Below the pieces are notes generated by a model. It was not told the DNA's origin. It saw only the letters and a list, made by a program, of their open reading frames with translations, and made no database searches. A stretch of DNA of 26,403 bases from a virus. The stretch is from positions 1 to 26,403 of the IMG/VR virus record IMGVR_UViG_3300036801_000039; one strand, written 5' to 3'. The position numbers were made by a program, and so were the translations under genes. The first letter of the stretch is position 1. Each line of letters begins with the position of its first letter. Below, in pieces: positions 6,488 to 13,661 of this stretch.

Positions 6488-9082
6488 TTACTGCTCTGTT
6501 GTGTCATTTGATTCATAGTCCATGACCTGGGGCGGCATGGGCTGGTAGGCCCGGGACATCAGGTCTTCGACCAGGGCGGGATCGACCGGAGGAGCACCCG
6601 CCATGCCGCCATCGGGCATCATGATGGGCTGCCCATCGGGCGTCATGCCGGTGGAGGCCATCTGGAACTGACTGATCTGCATGCGGATCATGTCGAGAGC
6701 ACCCTGCTCCTTCAGATCCTCCAGCATCTCCTCGAAGATCTCGCGCAGCTTCTGGTCGGGGTACTGCTCACCCAGGTCACGCAGCGCACCCTTGCGGGAC
6801 TCCAGGCTCATAGCCATCAGGGCCTGGATCTCGTTGATCTTCAACAGCCGATCCATCGGCATGGGGTCGGGCCAGAAGATGTCGGTGCGGTACGTCACCG
6901 GGTCCATCGGGTCCAGTTGCACCAACTGGGCCACATCAGGCTGCACGGCCGACAATGACGGGTTGTAGAACAGGGAGTCCGGCTCGTAGAGGGCCAGGTA
7001 CTTGATGGCCAGTTCGTTGACCTTTTTGAAGCCGACCGTGTATTGGGTCCGCTTCTGATGATACCGATGCATCATCGAAGCCCACTGCATCTGGAGGGCC
7101 ACACCGGATGTGTTGCTGACGGGCTGCTGTTGACCCAACGCCCCCTCGGGCACGCCGGTCATCTCATGCATAGAGCGCTTGATCATCTCCAGGTACCCGA
7201 GCGGCCCGGCGAAGTTCGTCTCCAACTCCAGGTTCTCGATCTTGGCCTTCTCATTGCCGATGGCCCAGATCTTCTTGGGACCCTTCTCCAGGTTGCCCGC
7301 CTTGGCCCCGATTATCACTGTTACGGGAGCAGCGTGATAGTTTATGATATCCGAAATGTTTGTAGCCTTCTCGTTGTACTCCCGATTCAACGAGATGATG
7401 TCTGTTATGTCAGCAAGGCCCCACGGGCTGGACGCCACCGGGATGTTGGTGATGTGGATGATGGGGATCTCCCCCATGGGGTTCTCGCGGCGGTCGATCA
7501 ACTCGTCGTTGACGTACTCCTCGATCTGGACATCGGTGACCAACTCGACGTAGGTGAAGACCTGACGGGTGCCGTCCTGGGCGGTGTTCCCGGTCCAGTA
7601 GGTGTAGCCGTTCCGACGAGCGCACCAGAACCCACTCGGAAGTGAAGGACACCAGACCTGACCCGAGAAATCCTCGACCTGCTTGTTGACATAACGAGCA
7701 TCCGTGTAGGGATTGCCGTACTCCTGCACCCGATCGCCATGTTGACGAGTTCTCACACCGAACATGGCTTCGAGCATCTGGAACCCATCAAGTCGTCCCT
7801 GATCGACCTGAGTCCACACCCCCCGCCGACGTGCGCCGTCGCCATCCATAAGCGTGCCGAGGAAGAGCACGGCTTGAGCGTAGGTCAATGACCGCAGAAA
7901 CTCTGGTGTGATCCGCTTACTCGGAGCGGCCTGACGCAACACTTCGACCACACCCTTGCCGAGGTACCACTGCCGCACTCCGTTCGACAACAGAGCCATC
8001 TCGTTGAACGAGGCTCCCTGTTCCTTCCACCAACGCTCCAACCGCTCGAAACGGCCCACGTACTTCGGGTTGATCTGCGAGAGATGCACCGAGTGGTAGC
8101 CGGTCTGGTTGATGTGGTCAGACCCCTCGGTCACGTACCACGCCACCGTCTCGACCAACTCATCCGACCACTTCGGTTGATCCGCGAAGGCCAGTGGTGC
8201 TCCACCACCAAGGATGAGCCTGTCTGAGAGCTTGATGTGCATCGACCAGCGCTCTTCACGCTCGTACCGAAGCGTTCCGTTGGTGTAGTTGCCGTGCTCG
8301 GCGTCCACCATCCAACGATGGTTAGGTGTGGTGAGAGCGTCAACACGCCCCGTCCAATGATGCAGTGGACCTTCGTACGGGTACACGTTGACCGCCGACA
8401 CCGGCTCCCACTGAATGGTGTCAGTCTCGGGGTCCCAACCCAGCACGTCATCACCAGGCTGAACCTCCCAGTGATGCTTCCAACCGTCAGCCGTCAGGAT
8501 CTCAGTTGTTGAGTCAACACACCCCCAGAACTTATACTTCAGCTTGAACCGGTTCATGCGGGACCGGTCGTGGGGATGGAACTCGGGGAAGCAGAAGGCC
8601 GGGTTCAGCGGCAGGATGCGCACCCGACCGGGGTGGATCATGCCCGAGGGGTCCACGTACGGCTCTTCGTAGGCGACTTTGATGAAGGCATCCCCGGAGA
8701 CGCCGCCGAGTTGACCCAACTCCCAGAGCAACTGGGTCTTGTTGTTGTCGATCTCCCACACCCGCTTGAGCAGGGGAGGGATGATCAGGGACGTGGCCTC
8801 GGGAGCATGGAACTCCACTCCCCGCCCGAAGGTGAAGTTCGTGATGTAGTCGGCAAAGGCCTTGATGTAGTTGAACGTGAGTTGGGGTTCGCCGATCTCC
8901 TTCCGGTAGGCCCAATGGTGACCCAGGTACCAGGCCCAGTTGGCCGCATAGCGATTCAGTCGGGGACCATGAACCTCGAACTCCTCATCAGCTAGCTCGA
9001 CCAAGCCCAGCGGGCTGACAGCAATGGTGAGGTCGCTCGCCGCCGCTCGGTACGAGGGGGGAGAGAAGTTGATCATGCTCAT
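6488..9082 (-). CDS. Portal protein containing an in-frame intein
   Basis: An 864-residue precursor. Extein segments 1-187 and 500-864 (552 residues together) form a portal protein, the dodecameric ring at the capsid vertex through which DNA passes. Seen segments include LTFNYIKAFADYITNFTFGR and GDAFIKVAYEEP in the N-extein, and DIISLNREYNEKATNISD, MHEMTGVPEGALGQQQPVSN and SGVALQMQWASMMHRYHQKR in the C-extein, which fit SPP1-type portals. The C-terminus is Met/Pro/Gln-rich. Residues 188-499 are an intein. Splicing would join ...KYKFWG to TAQDGTRQ. The start is the first of two close ATGs (MSMINF); the ribosome-binding site is modest. Confidence 0.92.
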   Translation of the reverse strand: MSMINFSPPSYRAAASDLTIAVSPLGLVELADEEFEVHGPRLNRYAANWAWYLGHHWAYRKEIGEPQLTFNYIKAFADYITNFTFGRGVEFHAPEATSLIIPPLLKRVWEIDNNKTQLLWELGQLGGVSGDAFIKVAYEEPYVDPSGMIHPGRVRILPLNPAFCFPEFHPHDRSRMNRFKLKYKFWGCVDSTTEILTADGWKHHWEVQPGDDVLGWDPETDTIQWEPVSAVNVYPYEGPLHHWTGRVDALTTPNHRWMVDAEHGNYTNGTLRYEREERWSMHIKLSDRLILGGGAPLAFADQPKWSDELVETVAWYVTEGSDHINQTGYHSVHLSQINPKYVGRFERLERWWKEQGASFNEMALLSNGVRQWYLGKGVVEVLRQAAPSKRITPEFLRSLTYAQAVLFLGTLMDGDGARRRGVWTQVDQGRLDGFQMLEAMFGVRTRQHGDRVQEYGNPYTDARYVNKQVEDFSGQVWCPSLPSGFWCARRNGYTYWTGNTAQDGTRQVFTYVELVTDVQIEEYVNDELIDRRENPMGEIPIIHITNIPVASSPWGLADITDIISLNREYNEKATNISDIINYHAAPVTVIIGAKAGNLEKGPKKIWAIGNEKAKIENLELETNFAGPLGYLEMIKRSMHEMTGVPEGALGQQQPVSNTSGVALQMQWASMMHRYHQKRTQYTVGFKKVNELAIKYLALYEPDSLFYNPSLSAVQPDVAQLVQLDPMDPVTYRTDIFWPDPMPMDRLLKINEIQALMAMSLESRKGALRDLGEQYPDQKLREIFEEMLEDLKEQGALDMIRMQISQFQMASTGMTPDGQPIMMPDGGMAGAPPVDPALVEDLMSRAYQPMPPQVMDYESNDTTEQ
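7586..8521 (-). mobile_element. LAGLIDADG intein inside portal gene
   Basis: A 312-residue intein (precursor residues 188-499). Block A starts with the nucleophile Cys188 in CVDSTTEILTADGW. Block B is LTTPNHRW (about 250-257). Two LAGLIDADG-type helices are visible: ETVAWYVTEG (311-320, Glu319) and LFLGTLMDGDG (406-416, Asp413), separated by about 95 residues as in a monomeric homing endonuclease. Block F is FWCARRNGYTYWTGN, ending at Asn499, followed by Thr500 as the +1 residue. The usual penultimate His is Gly here, seen in some phage inteins. All splicing and endonuclease landmarks appear intact, so the element is probably active and mobile. Confidence 0.93.
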
Positions 9083-9096
9083 GGTTCGGAACCTGC

Positions 9097-9102
9097 TACA
9101 AT
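9097..9102 (+). promoter_or_regulatory. Promoter -10 box TACAAT (extended TGC)
   Basis: TACAAT, preceded by TG and one base (extended -10), lies exactly 7 bases before the ATG at 9110. Transcription would begin at or next to that ATG, giving a leaderless message. No convincing -35 box is visible. The same arrangement recurs before other genes here. Confidence 0.6.
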
Positions 9103-9109
9103 GAGGGCC

Positions 9110-9364
9110 ATGGAGTTGCGCATTGACACTGACGCCGCCGAGGTGTTCGTGGCCAACATGCAGCGGTACTTCGACCTCGACGCCTCCGTGGAGGAGGAGT
9201 TCGCAGAAGGACTACGGCGGTTGGCGGCGGTGCAGTACATGATGGAGGACTTGCTCCGGGACGCCGGGATCACCACCGAGCCGTTGACCCAGCGGGCGCA
9301 GAAGGCACGCACCAACAACCCCTTCTACGCCCCGACCCGGGCAAACGCCGGGCGCAAGCCATAG
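9110..9364 (+). CDS. Small acidic helical protein encoded against the structural operon
   Basis: An 84-residue plus-strand protein starting MELRIDTDAAEVFVANM; an ATG three codons earlier overlaps the -10 box, so I chose 9110. It is mostly helical and acidic (ASVEEEFAEGLRRLAAV, YMMEDLLRDAGI) with a basic C-terminus. Codon third positions are strongly G/C, unlike the antisense frame, which supports real coding. It is surrounded by minus-strand head genes: the portal gene starts 27 bases to the left, divergently, and its last 40 bases overlap the end of the 320-residue gene to the right. The 13-bp CATTGACACTGAC element is codons 5-8. Function unknown; an antisense regulator of late genes is conceivable. 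Confidence 0.7.
   Translation: MELRIDTDAAEVFVANMQRYFDLDASVEEEFAEGLRRLAAVQYMMEDLLRDAGITTEPLTQRAQKARTNNPFYAPTRANAGRKP
9121..9133 (+). repeat. 13-bp element CATTGACACTGAC, copy 1
   Basis: Exact copy of the 13-mer found five times in the window. It lies 19 bases downstream of the TACAAT box, inside the first codons of the plus-strand gene, a position where a bound protein could block transcription. Confidence 0.7.
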
Positions 9365-10287
9365 TTCTCAGGTAGCCACTGCCGGGACCGCTTGCTGGTC
9401 CGGATGTTGGCCAACTGCGTGGCTGATGACTTCCGCGAGCGCTGAGAACCGGGGTTCTCGATGGCCTTGCGGATCTGCTGGGCGTACCAAATGGTGCCCA
9501 TGTAGGCACTGTGGGGCTGGTGCTCGCCCAGTTCCTCCATGGACAGCGAGTGCGCCATCTGGTGCGCCTGCTGGATGCCCTCGTAGCGACTGGCCGTATC
9601 CAGGCCCCGCTCTGACCCCCGGCCTCCGTAGGGGATGTCGGTGCGATTGACGGCAGCATCGTGGTAGTGGGTGTCGATGGGCGGCCGCTGGTAGTGCTCG
9701 GGATCATGGATCATGCGCCCGAAGTCGCCCAACTTCGCCTCACCCAGTGACCCCAGCGGGTCCTCGTAGTCTCCCTGACGGGCATGCACGGCGCGGGACA
9801 ACGGCGTGGAGAACACCCGTTGGAGGGGCGTGCCCATGATCCCGGCCTTGCGCCGGTAGGCCATGGTGGCGGCGTTGGCCCCCTGGTACTGCTCGTGGAA
9901 GCGCTGAGCAGCGGGGGCGTCGCCCGCCCGTTGGGCGGCATCCCGGCTGGCCCGATACGACTGACCCGCCTGAGCCGACGCTGCCGCCTTGTGGATGGCC
10001 GACATCTGGGCGCTGGAACCGATGCCCCCGTGAGTCAACTGGAGGGCCTGGATGCGGTTGACCTCAGCCTCGTTGGACGGCGACAGGTGAGCGAGCACGG
10101 CCGCCCCACCAGCCACGCCCTGCCCCGTCGCTCCCCCTATGTGTTCGGCGGTGGCACGCCACTCCGGATAGAACTCCTCACCCCACTGCTGAGCCTGCGG
10201 GGGCGCATTCAGATACGCCCGATTGAGATTCTGGGCGACAGCCTGAGTCTGCTTCGGCGTCCAGATGCCCGAGGGAGTGAAGGGCAT
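9325..10287 (-). CDS. Conserved actinophage protein of unknown function (LSP-motif type)
   Basis: A 320-residue protein. The N-terminal region contains YLNAPPQAQQWGEEFYPEWR and GVAGGAAVLAHLSPSNEAEV followed by NRIQAL. This 'Y..A...A......G..AvLSP...W/E..N' pattern is one I recognise from conserved actinobacteriophage proteins (possibly the DUF7178 group) found near terminase and portal genes. The middle is Ala/Gln/Arg-rich and helical; the C-terminus is basic. Its ATG overlaps the stop of the upstream gene (TAATG). It may be a virion-internal or head protein; no catalytic site is evident. The last 40 bases are shared with the convergent plus-strand gene. Confidence 0.7.
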   Translation of the reverse strand: MPFTPSGIWTPKQTQAVAQNLNRAYLNAPPQAQQWGEEFYPEWRATAEHIGGATGQGVAGGAAVLAHLSPSNEAEVNRIQALQLTHGGIGSSAQMSAIHKAAASAQAGQSYRASRDAAQRAGDAPAAQRFHEQYQGANAATMAYRRKAGIMGTPLQRVFSTPLSRAVHARQGDYEDPLGSLGEAKLGDFGRMIHDPEHYQRPPIDTHYHDAAVNRTDIPYGGRGSERGLDTASRYEGIQQAHQMAHSLSMEELGEHQPHSAYMGTIWYAQQIRKAIENPGSQRSRKSSATQLANIRTSKRSRQWLPENYGLRPAFARVGA

Positions 10288-10601
10288 TACATGTCACCCG
10301 TCTGCCGCCGCCGCTTGGCGTTGACATAACTCAGGGCCGAAGGGGCCAGGCCGGGCGGCATGTACAGGTACATGTTCTGCTCCGCCCGCTGGATCATCGG
10401 TGGCTTGGTCTTCTGCCACGACATGCGGTACGCGGCGGGCTTCTCGTTGTCCCGCTTGGTCGTGAGTTGTCGGGGCTTGATGACGACCGGGCGCCCCGGC
10501 TTGCGGCCCCCGAAGACCCGATCATGGACCGTCTGGGTAGACGGCAGAGGCGTGCCCGGACGGGCCGCTACCGTGCGCAGACGTTCCGGAGGCCAGGTCA
10601 T
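10287..10601 (-). CDS. Small basic protein, unknown
   Basis: A 104-residue basic, Pro-rich protein (MTWPPERLRTVAARPGTPLP at the start, then KPGRPVVIKPRQLTTKRDN). The C-terminal part has NMYLYMPPGLAPSAL and an Arg/Lys-rich end. It starts three bases after the stop of the upstream gene and overlaps the next, so it belongs to the terminase-portal operon. No family recognised. The charge could suit contact with DNA or with the packaging motor; that is a guess. Confidence 0.6.
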   Translation of the reverse strand: MTWPPERLRTVAARPGTPLPSTQTVHDRVFGGRKPGRPVVIKPRQLTTKRDNEKPAAYRMSWQKTKPPMIQRAEQNMYLYMPPGLAPSALSYVNAKRRRQTGDM

Positions 10602-10604
10602 AGC

Positions 10605-10982
10605 TCAGTCGTTGACGACAGCCCGGTTGGGGCGGGCCTTGCGGCCCTCACTCTCCCGCTCGAAGCCATAGCCCTGGCCGAAGGCCTGGCTGCCATGGAC
10701 GAACTCGCCCAGCATGCTCGGCGCCTCGATCCAGGTGGACGAACCCATGTGGGCACGCTCCCGCATCGTCTCGCCGGGACCCTTGCGCGTCGTCACGGGA
10801 CGCTCGTGGCTGGTGTCGCCGTAGGCGCCCACCCGGAAGTCGTTGGGCACGTCAGTGTCAGTGGCAATACCCTCCTCGAAACGCAGCGGGCCACGACGCC
10901 GGTTGTTCTGGGCCATGTCGTGCTCGTACTGCATACCCCGGTACTTCTCCGGGTTGAGGGGCGGAACGGGTGCTATCGACAT
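10605..10982 (-). CDS. Unknown virion-module protein after terminase
   Basis: A 125-residue protein starting MSIAPVPPLNPEKYRGMQYE. I chose this ATG over a GTG 51 bases upstream (which would overlap the terminase stop) because a perfect GGAGGT lies 4-5 bases before it. That ribosome-binding site is part of a 14-bp palindrome at 10986-10999. The protein is hydrophilic, Arg/Glu/Gly-rich with few hydrophobic stretches (HDMAQNNRRRGPLRFEEG), suggesting an extended or disordered protein. It is encoded between the terminase and two other unknown genes. No function can be assigned. Confidence 0.65.
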   Translation of the reverse strand: MSIAPVPPLNPEKYRGMQYEHDMAQNNRRRGPLRFEEGIATDTDVPNDFRVGAYGDTSHERPVTTRKGPGETMRERAHMGSSTWIEAPSMLGEFVHGSQAFGQGYGFERESEGRKARPNRAVVND

Positions 10983-11029
10983 GAAGACCTCCGGAGGTCG
11001 GCTGCTGGCGGGATCATACGCCTGTTGTC

Positions 11030-12634
11030 TCACCTTGCAGCGAAGAAGGGGCTTTCGGCCACCTCAACGGTGTCAGAGACGTCGATCATCGACGCCGCGC
11101 AGGCGAGGGCGAGCGAGTCAACGTAGTCATCGTGGGCTTCCTGCTCCAGGGGCGCCTCAATCAGCATTTGCCCTGCTCGGAACACCTTGATGGCGTCTGA
11201 CATCTGTTGTCTGAACCGCTGGTAGACCCTCGTGCGGCGGGCCTTGGAGTGCCCCGGGTACACCATGAGGCGGCGGTCGATCAGGGTCTGGAGGTTCTTC
11301 CACCGGGCACCCTGAGTCTTCAGGTCGCTGGACATGGGGATCACCTCGCACCGGGACCCCAGCAGATGCCCCAACCGCTCGGCCACGGCGCTGCCCATGG
11401 CTTGGGCATCGACGCCCACGTAGGCCAGCCGGTAGTTGTCCAGGAACTCACAGATGCGGAAATACTGCTCTTCCCACGGCTGGTTGTGAAGCTCCAGCCA
11501 GTTCAGGATGCGGTGCTCCCGGAAGCCGAACGGGTCCGGGTACTCCCAATCGACCCAGCACACGGTGACCACTGTTGAGTCACGTAGTCGGGCCGGGTCG
11601 ATGCCGACGACACAGGGCGTCTTGAACCACGAGCGCACCAACGGCATCGACGTGTCGTAAAGAGCGTCCATCACCTCGTCGGTGACGAACTGGCCCCGAT
11701 CGAGCAACCATTTGATTGCATATGACATGAGAAACTCATCGGAGTCCTCGCCCAGCCGAGCCTTCTCCCGCTGGATGTAGCGGGCGTAGTCACGGTTGTA
11801 CCGCGACACGATCTTGTAGTCGTACTCGAAATGATTCTGGCGACGACGGGAGCGGCTGGTGTAGCGGCGCTTGTTCTGCTGGATGGCCCGGTAGAAGTCA
11901 CCCTTCACACGAGAGGGCGTGCCGATCTTGACCATGGTGCCCGCCGTGGCCGCCATCATGGGGTGCACGCTCTTGCGCACGACGTCGGCGTCGGCGTCCT
12001 GAGCTTCGTCTATAACGATGACGTGATAGGTCTTCCCCTCGATCTTGGCTTTGGGGTTACAGGTCTGACGCCGGGCCAGCGAGCCGTTCTTCAGGCGGAC
12101 CACCTTGCCCTTGCCCCGTACTTCATCATCGAGTTCGGGGTCCATCAGGAATTCGGTGGCGTGGTCGGAGGTGAGGCGATCCACGATTCGACCATGCAGC
12201 GTCTCGGACTGGTCCTCGGTGGGGGCGAAGCATCCGATCCAGATGCCCTTCTTGAACCGGGCCAGTAGATCGAAGCTCAACGCCAGCTTGGGCAGCAGCA
12301 CCATGAGTCCGGCGAAGGTGTTGGCCAGCGTCTCGGTCTTCCCAGCCTGGCGGGAGATGAGGCCGGTCAACTCCTCGGCATCATGGATGATGATCGACTC
12401 ACAGATGCGGTAGCTGACTTCCCGCTGGTAGGGGTAGAAGGTGACCTCGTTGAACTCCTCGATGAACATGATGCAACGCTTGATCAGGCCGTCGATGAAC
12501 TCAGCCGTTGACTCATCAAGGACGATCTGATCGCCCGGCTCGTCCTCCTCTAAGGGGGCAAGCTCATCCTCGTCGTACTCCGGCTCCTCGACGGCCTGTA
12601 GTTCGTCGGGCAGCGGCTCATAGAACGCAGTCAC
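11030..12634 (-). CDS. terL: Terminase large subunit
   Basis: A 534-residue DNA-packaging motor. The ATPase domain shows a deviant Walker A, SRQAGKT (residues 94-100), a Walker B VIVIDE (205-210) followed by AQDAD, and a coupling motif with GTP at 238-240. The nuclease domain shows the RNase H-like acidic set: GIDPARLRDSTVV (Asp346), VGVDAQAMG (Asp409) and DDYVDSLALA (Asp503/Asp506). It hydrolyses ATP to pump DNA through the portal and cuts concatemers. The first 40 residues are very acidic. The start is GTG at 12632-12634. No small terminase subunit was recognised in the window. No intein here, unlike the portal. Confidence 0.96.
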   Translation of the reverse strand: MTAFYEPLPDELQAVEEPEYDEDELAPLEEDEPGDQIVLDESTAEFIDGLIKRCIMFIEEFNEVTFYPYQREVSYRICESIIIHDAEELTGLISRQAGKTETLANTFAGLMVLLPKLALSFDLLARFKKGIWIGCFAPTEDQSETLHGRIVDRLTSDHATEFLMDPELDDEVRGKGKVVRLKNGSLARRQTCNPKAKIEGKTYHVIVIDEAQDADADVVRKSVHPMMAATAGTMVKIGTPSRVKGDFYRAIQQNKRRYTSRSRRRQNHFEYDYKIVSRYNRDYARYIQREKARLGEDSDEFLMSYAIKWLLDRGQFVTDEVMDALYDTSMPLVRSWFKTPCVVGIDPARLRDSTVVTVCWVDWEYPDPFGFREHRILNWLELHNQPWEEQYFRICEFLDNYRLAYVGVDAQAMGSAVAERLGHLLGSRCEVIPMSSDLKTQGARWKNLQTLIDRRLMVYPGHSKARRTRVYQRFRQQMSDAIKVFRAGQMLIEAPLEQEAHDDYVDSLALACAASMIDVSDTVEVAESPFFAAR

Positions 12635-12654
12635 TCACCCCATGATGTCACAAG

Positions 12655-12727
12655 TGGAGCTACGGGGACTCGAACCCCGGACCCCCGCCATGCCATGGCG
12701 GTGCTCTTCCAACTGAGCTATAGCCCC
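12655..12727 (-). tRNA. tRNA-Ala (GGC)
   Basis: A 73-base cloverleaf on the minus strand: acceptor GGGGCTA pairs with TAGCTCC (one G-U), D arm GCTC...GAGC, anticodon stem CCGCC/GGCGG with loop ATGGCAT (anticodon GGC), T arm CGGGG-TTCGAGT-CCCCG, discriminator A. No CCA is encoded. It decodes GCC, a very common codon in this GC-rich genome. Confidence 0.95.
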
Positions 12728-12858
12728 AACACCTGTCTCGCGATGTGTTCTCGACACTCGTAGCACCAGAACACTCCGTGGAAGAAATACCAGTCATCGT
12801 CAACAATCTCTGCTTGGCAGCGATGGCAGTACAGGACATCTTCGTCCGATGCGCTCAT
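12718..12858 (-). CDS. 46-residue zinc-ribbon protein between two tRNAs
   Basis: Starts MSASDEDVLYCHRCQAEIVD; the ATG is two bases after the 3' end of tRNA-Pro. Two CxxC pairs (CHRC and CYEC, about 20 residues apart) form a zinc-ribbon pattern; the middle has aromatic residues (DDWYFFHGVFW). The stop codon lies within the first 10 bases of the tRNA-Ala gene, so tRNA processing and the mRNA overlap. Longer in-frame starts would run through tRNA-Pro and are unlikely. Function unknown. Confidence 0.65.
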   Translation of the reverse strand: MSASDEDVLYCHRCQAEIVDDDWYFFHGVFWCYECREHIARQVLGL

Positions 12859-12860
12859 CG

Positions 12861-12933
12861 TCGGGATGGGGAGACTTGAACTCCCGACCTCCTGGCCCCC
12901 AGCCAGGCGCGCTACCAACTGCGCCACATCCCG
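12861..12933 (-). tRNA. tRNA-Pro (GGG)
   Basis: A 73-base cloverleaf on the minus strand: acceptor CGGGATG/CATCCCG, D arm GCGC...GCGC, anticodon stem CCTGG/CCAGG with loop CTGGGGG (anticodon GGG), T arm GGGAG-TTCAAGT-CTCCC, discriminator A. The C at position 1 of the acceptor is typical of bacterial tRNA-Pro. It decodes CCC. Confidence 0.95.
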
Positions 12934-12971
12934 GCCGTTCCCCCCAGGCACTCCTGCTCTGACACTGGAGA

Positions 12972-12990
12972 CTTCGTGTTACAGACGAAG
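12972..12990 (-). other. Hairpin with CTGTAAC loop in non-coding stretch
   Basis: Stem CTTCGT/ACGAAG (6 bp) with a 7-base loop, CTGTAAC on the minus strand. It is in the 167-bp gap (12934-13100) between tRNA-Pro and the secreted-protein gene. The loop is the exact reverse complement of GTTACAG in the loop of the larger hairpin at 13048-13089, so the two could pair in one RNA. Confidence 0.55.
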
Positions 12991-13047
12991 GTCTGCCACG
13001 CACGCGAGGCTAGTCAGTATTACCTGGCTCCCAGGGGGAACGAACTC

Positions 13048-13089
13048 GGTGGGCAGGAGGCCCGCTGTAACCCGCTCCCCCTGCCCACC
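13048..13089 (-). terminator. Strong 13-bp hairpin, terminator or structured RNA
   Basis: On the minus strand GGTGGGCAGGGGG pairs with CCTCCTGCCCACC (13 pairs, one G-U) around a 16-base loop containing GTTACAG. It begins 11 bases after the stop of the secreted-protein gene. There is no T run, so it would be a tail-less terminator of the type tolerated in actinobacteria, or an RNA-processing/structural element ahead of the tRNAs. A further small hairpin (CCTGG/CCAGG) lies at 13023-13035. I see no gene in 12934-13100. Confidence 0.6.
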
Positions 13090-13100
13090 ACGAACCTAGA

Positions 13101-13523
13101 TCACGTGAGAGTACCGACCACCGATCCACTGATGGAGAACGTCCCCTGCGGGCTGGCCTGCGATCCGCTGAGGGTACAGGACACATCCCCGACCTGGTTC
13201 TTGCGCGCCGCATCGTTGAGGAACGACATCGTGCTCCCATCAGGCGCCGTGAAGGTGAAGGTCAGGTCGAACGCCGTGGGGTGGAACACCTGGCCGTTGC
13301 TCAGGTGCGCCGGAGCGAAGATGGCCTGGCCCTTGGGATTGTTCATCGTGCCCTGACCCTGCCCGTTGGCGTTGTTCACGACGAACCCGAACGTGCCCGC
13401 CGAACCGCAGTCAGCCTGGCCGGTAAAGGCACCCTTAGCGTTGGTAGGCGCTGCCCCTGCTGGTACCGCCGCCACCGCCACGACAGCTACCGCCGTTGCT
13501 ACCCCCAGTAAGAACTTCCGCAT
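13101..13523 (-). CDS. Secreted protein with Sec signal peptide
   Basis: A 140-residue protein with a strong AAGGAG ribosome-binding site. Residues 1-25 are a clear Sec signal peptide: MRKF, then a hydrophobic Ala/Val core and a cleavage site after PAGA/A. The mature part (about 115 residues) is Gly/Ser/Asn/Thr-rich and probably a beta-sandwich (GTFGFVVNNANGQGQGTM, FDLTFTFTAPDGSTMSF). It has two cysteines, near residues 39 and 116, that could form a disulfide. No family recognised. The gene stands between two strong hairpins, away from other operons, as an independent cassette. A role in host surface modification or superinfection exclusion is a guess. Confidence 0.8.
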   Translation of the reverse strand: MRKFLLGVATAVAVVAVAAVPAGAAPTNAKGAFTGQADCGSAGTFGFVVNNANGQGQGTMNNPKGQAIFAPAHLSNGQVFHPTAFDLTFTFTAPDGSTMSFLNDAARKNQVGDVSCTLSGSQASPQGTFSISGSVVGTLT

Positions 13524-13574
13524 GAGTTCTCCTTCTAGCTAGTTGTTGAGATTCAGAACCCTAGCAGACAACGG

Positions 13575-13610
13575 CGAAAGCCCGCCCTCTGCGAGGTGGG
13601 CGGGCTTTCG
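13575..13610. terminator. Strong bidirectional-type hairpin
   Basis: A perfect 13-bp stem, CGAAAGCCCGCCC / GGGCGGGCTTTCG, with a 10-base loop. It lies between the end of the 97-residue gene (13662) and the secreted-protein gene, and would stop minus-strand transcription from upstream. The intervening 13524-13574 must contain the secreted gene's promoter, but no clear -10/-35 pair is seen. Confidence 0.75.
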
Positions 13611-13661
13611 ACCGGAACCCTTCCGCTTCCCCTTCCGGAAACTTCCAGGACGCCTACTTTA

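Noticed and set aside
7043-7645. Plus-strand ORF of 200 codons opposite the portal/intein
   Set aside because: Antisense of a well-supported portal gene; no ribosome-binding site and no recognisable motif.
9079-9318. Minus-strand ORF of 79 codons opposite the plus-strand gene at 9110
   Set aside because: Ser/Arg-rich translation with the look of an antisense shadow; third-position bias favours the plus-strand frame.
12960-13095. Possible third tRNA, because loops CTGTAAC (Tyr-like) and GTTACAG (Val-like) resemble anticodon loops
   Set aside because: No T arm with TTC, no matching 7-bp acceptor stem and no D arm can be built on either strand around these loops.
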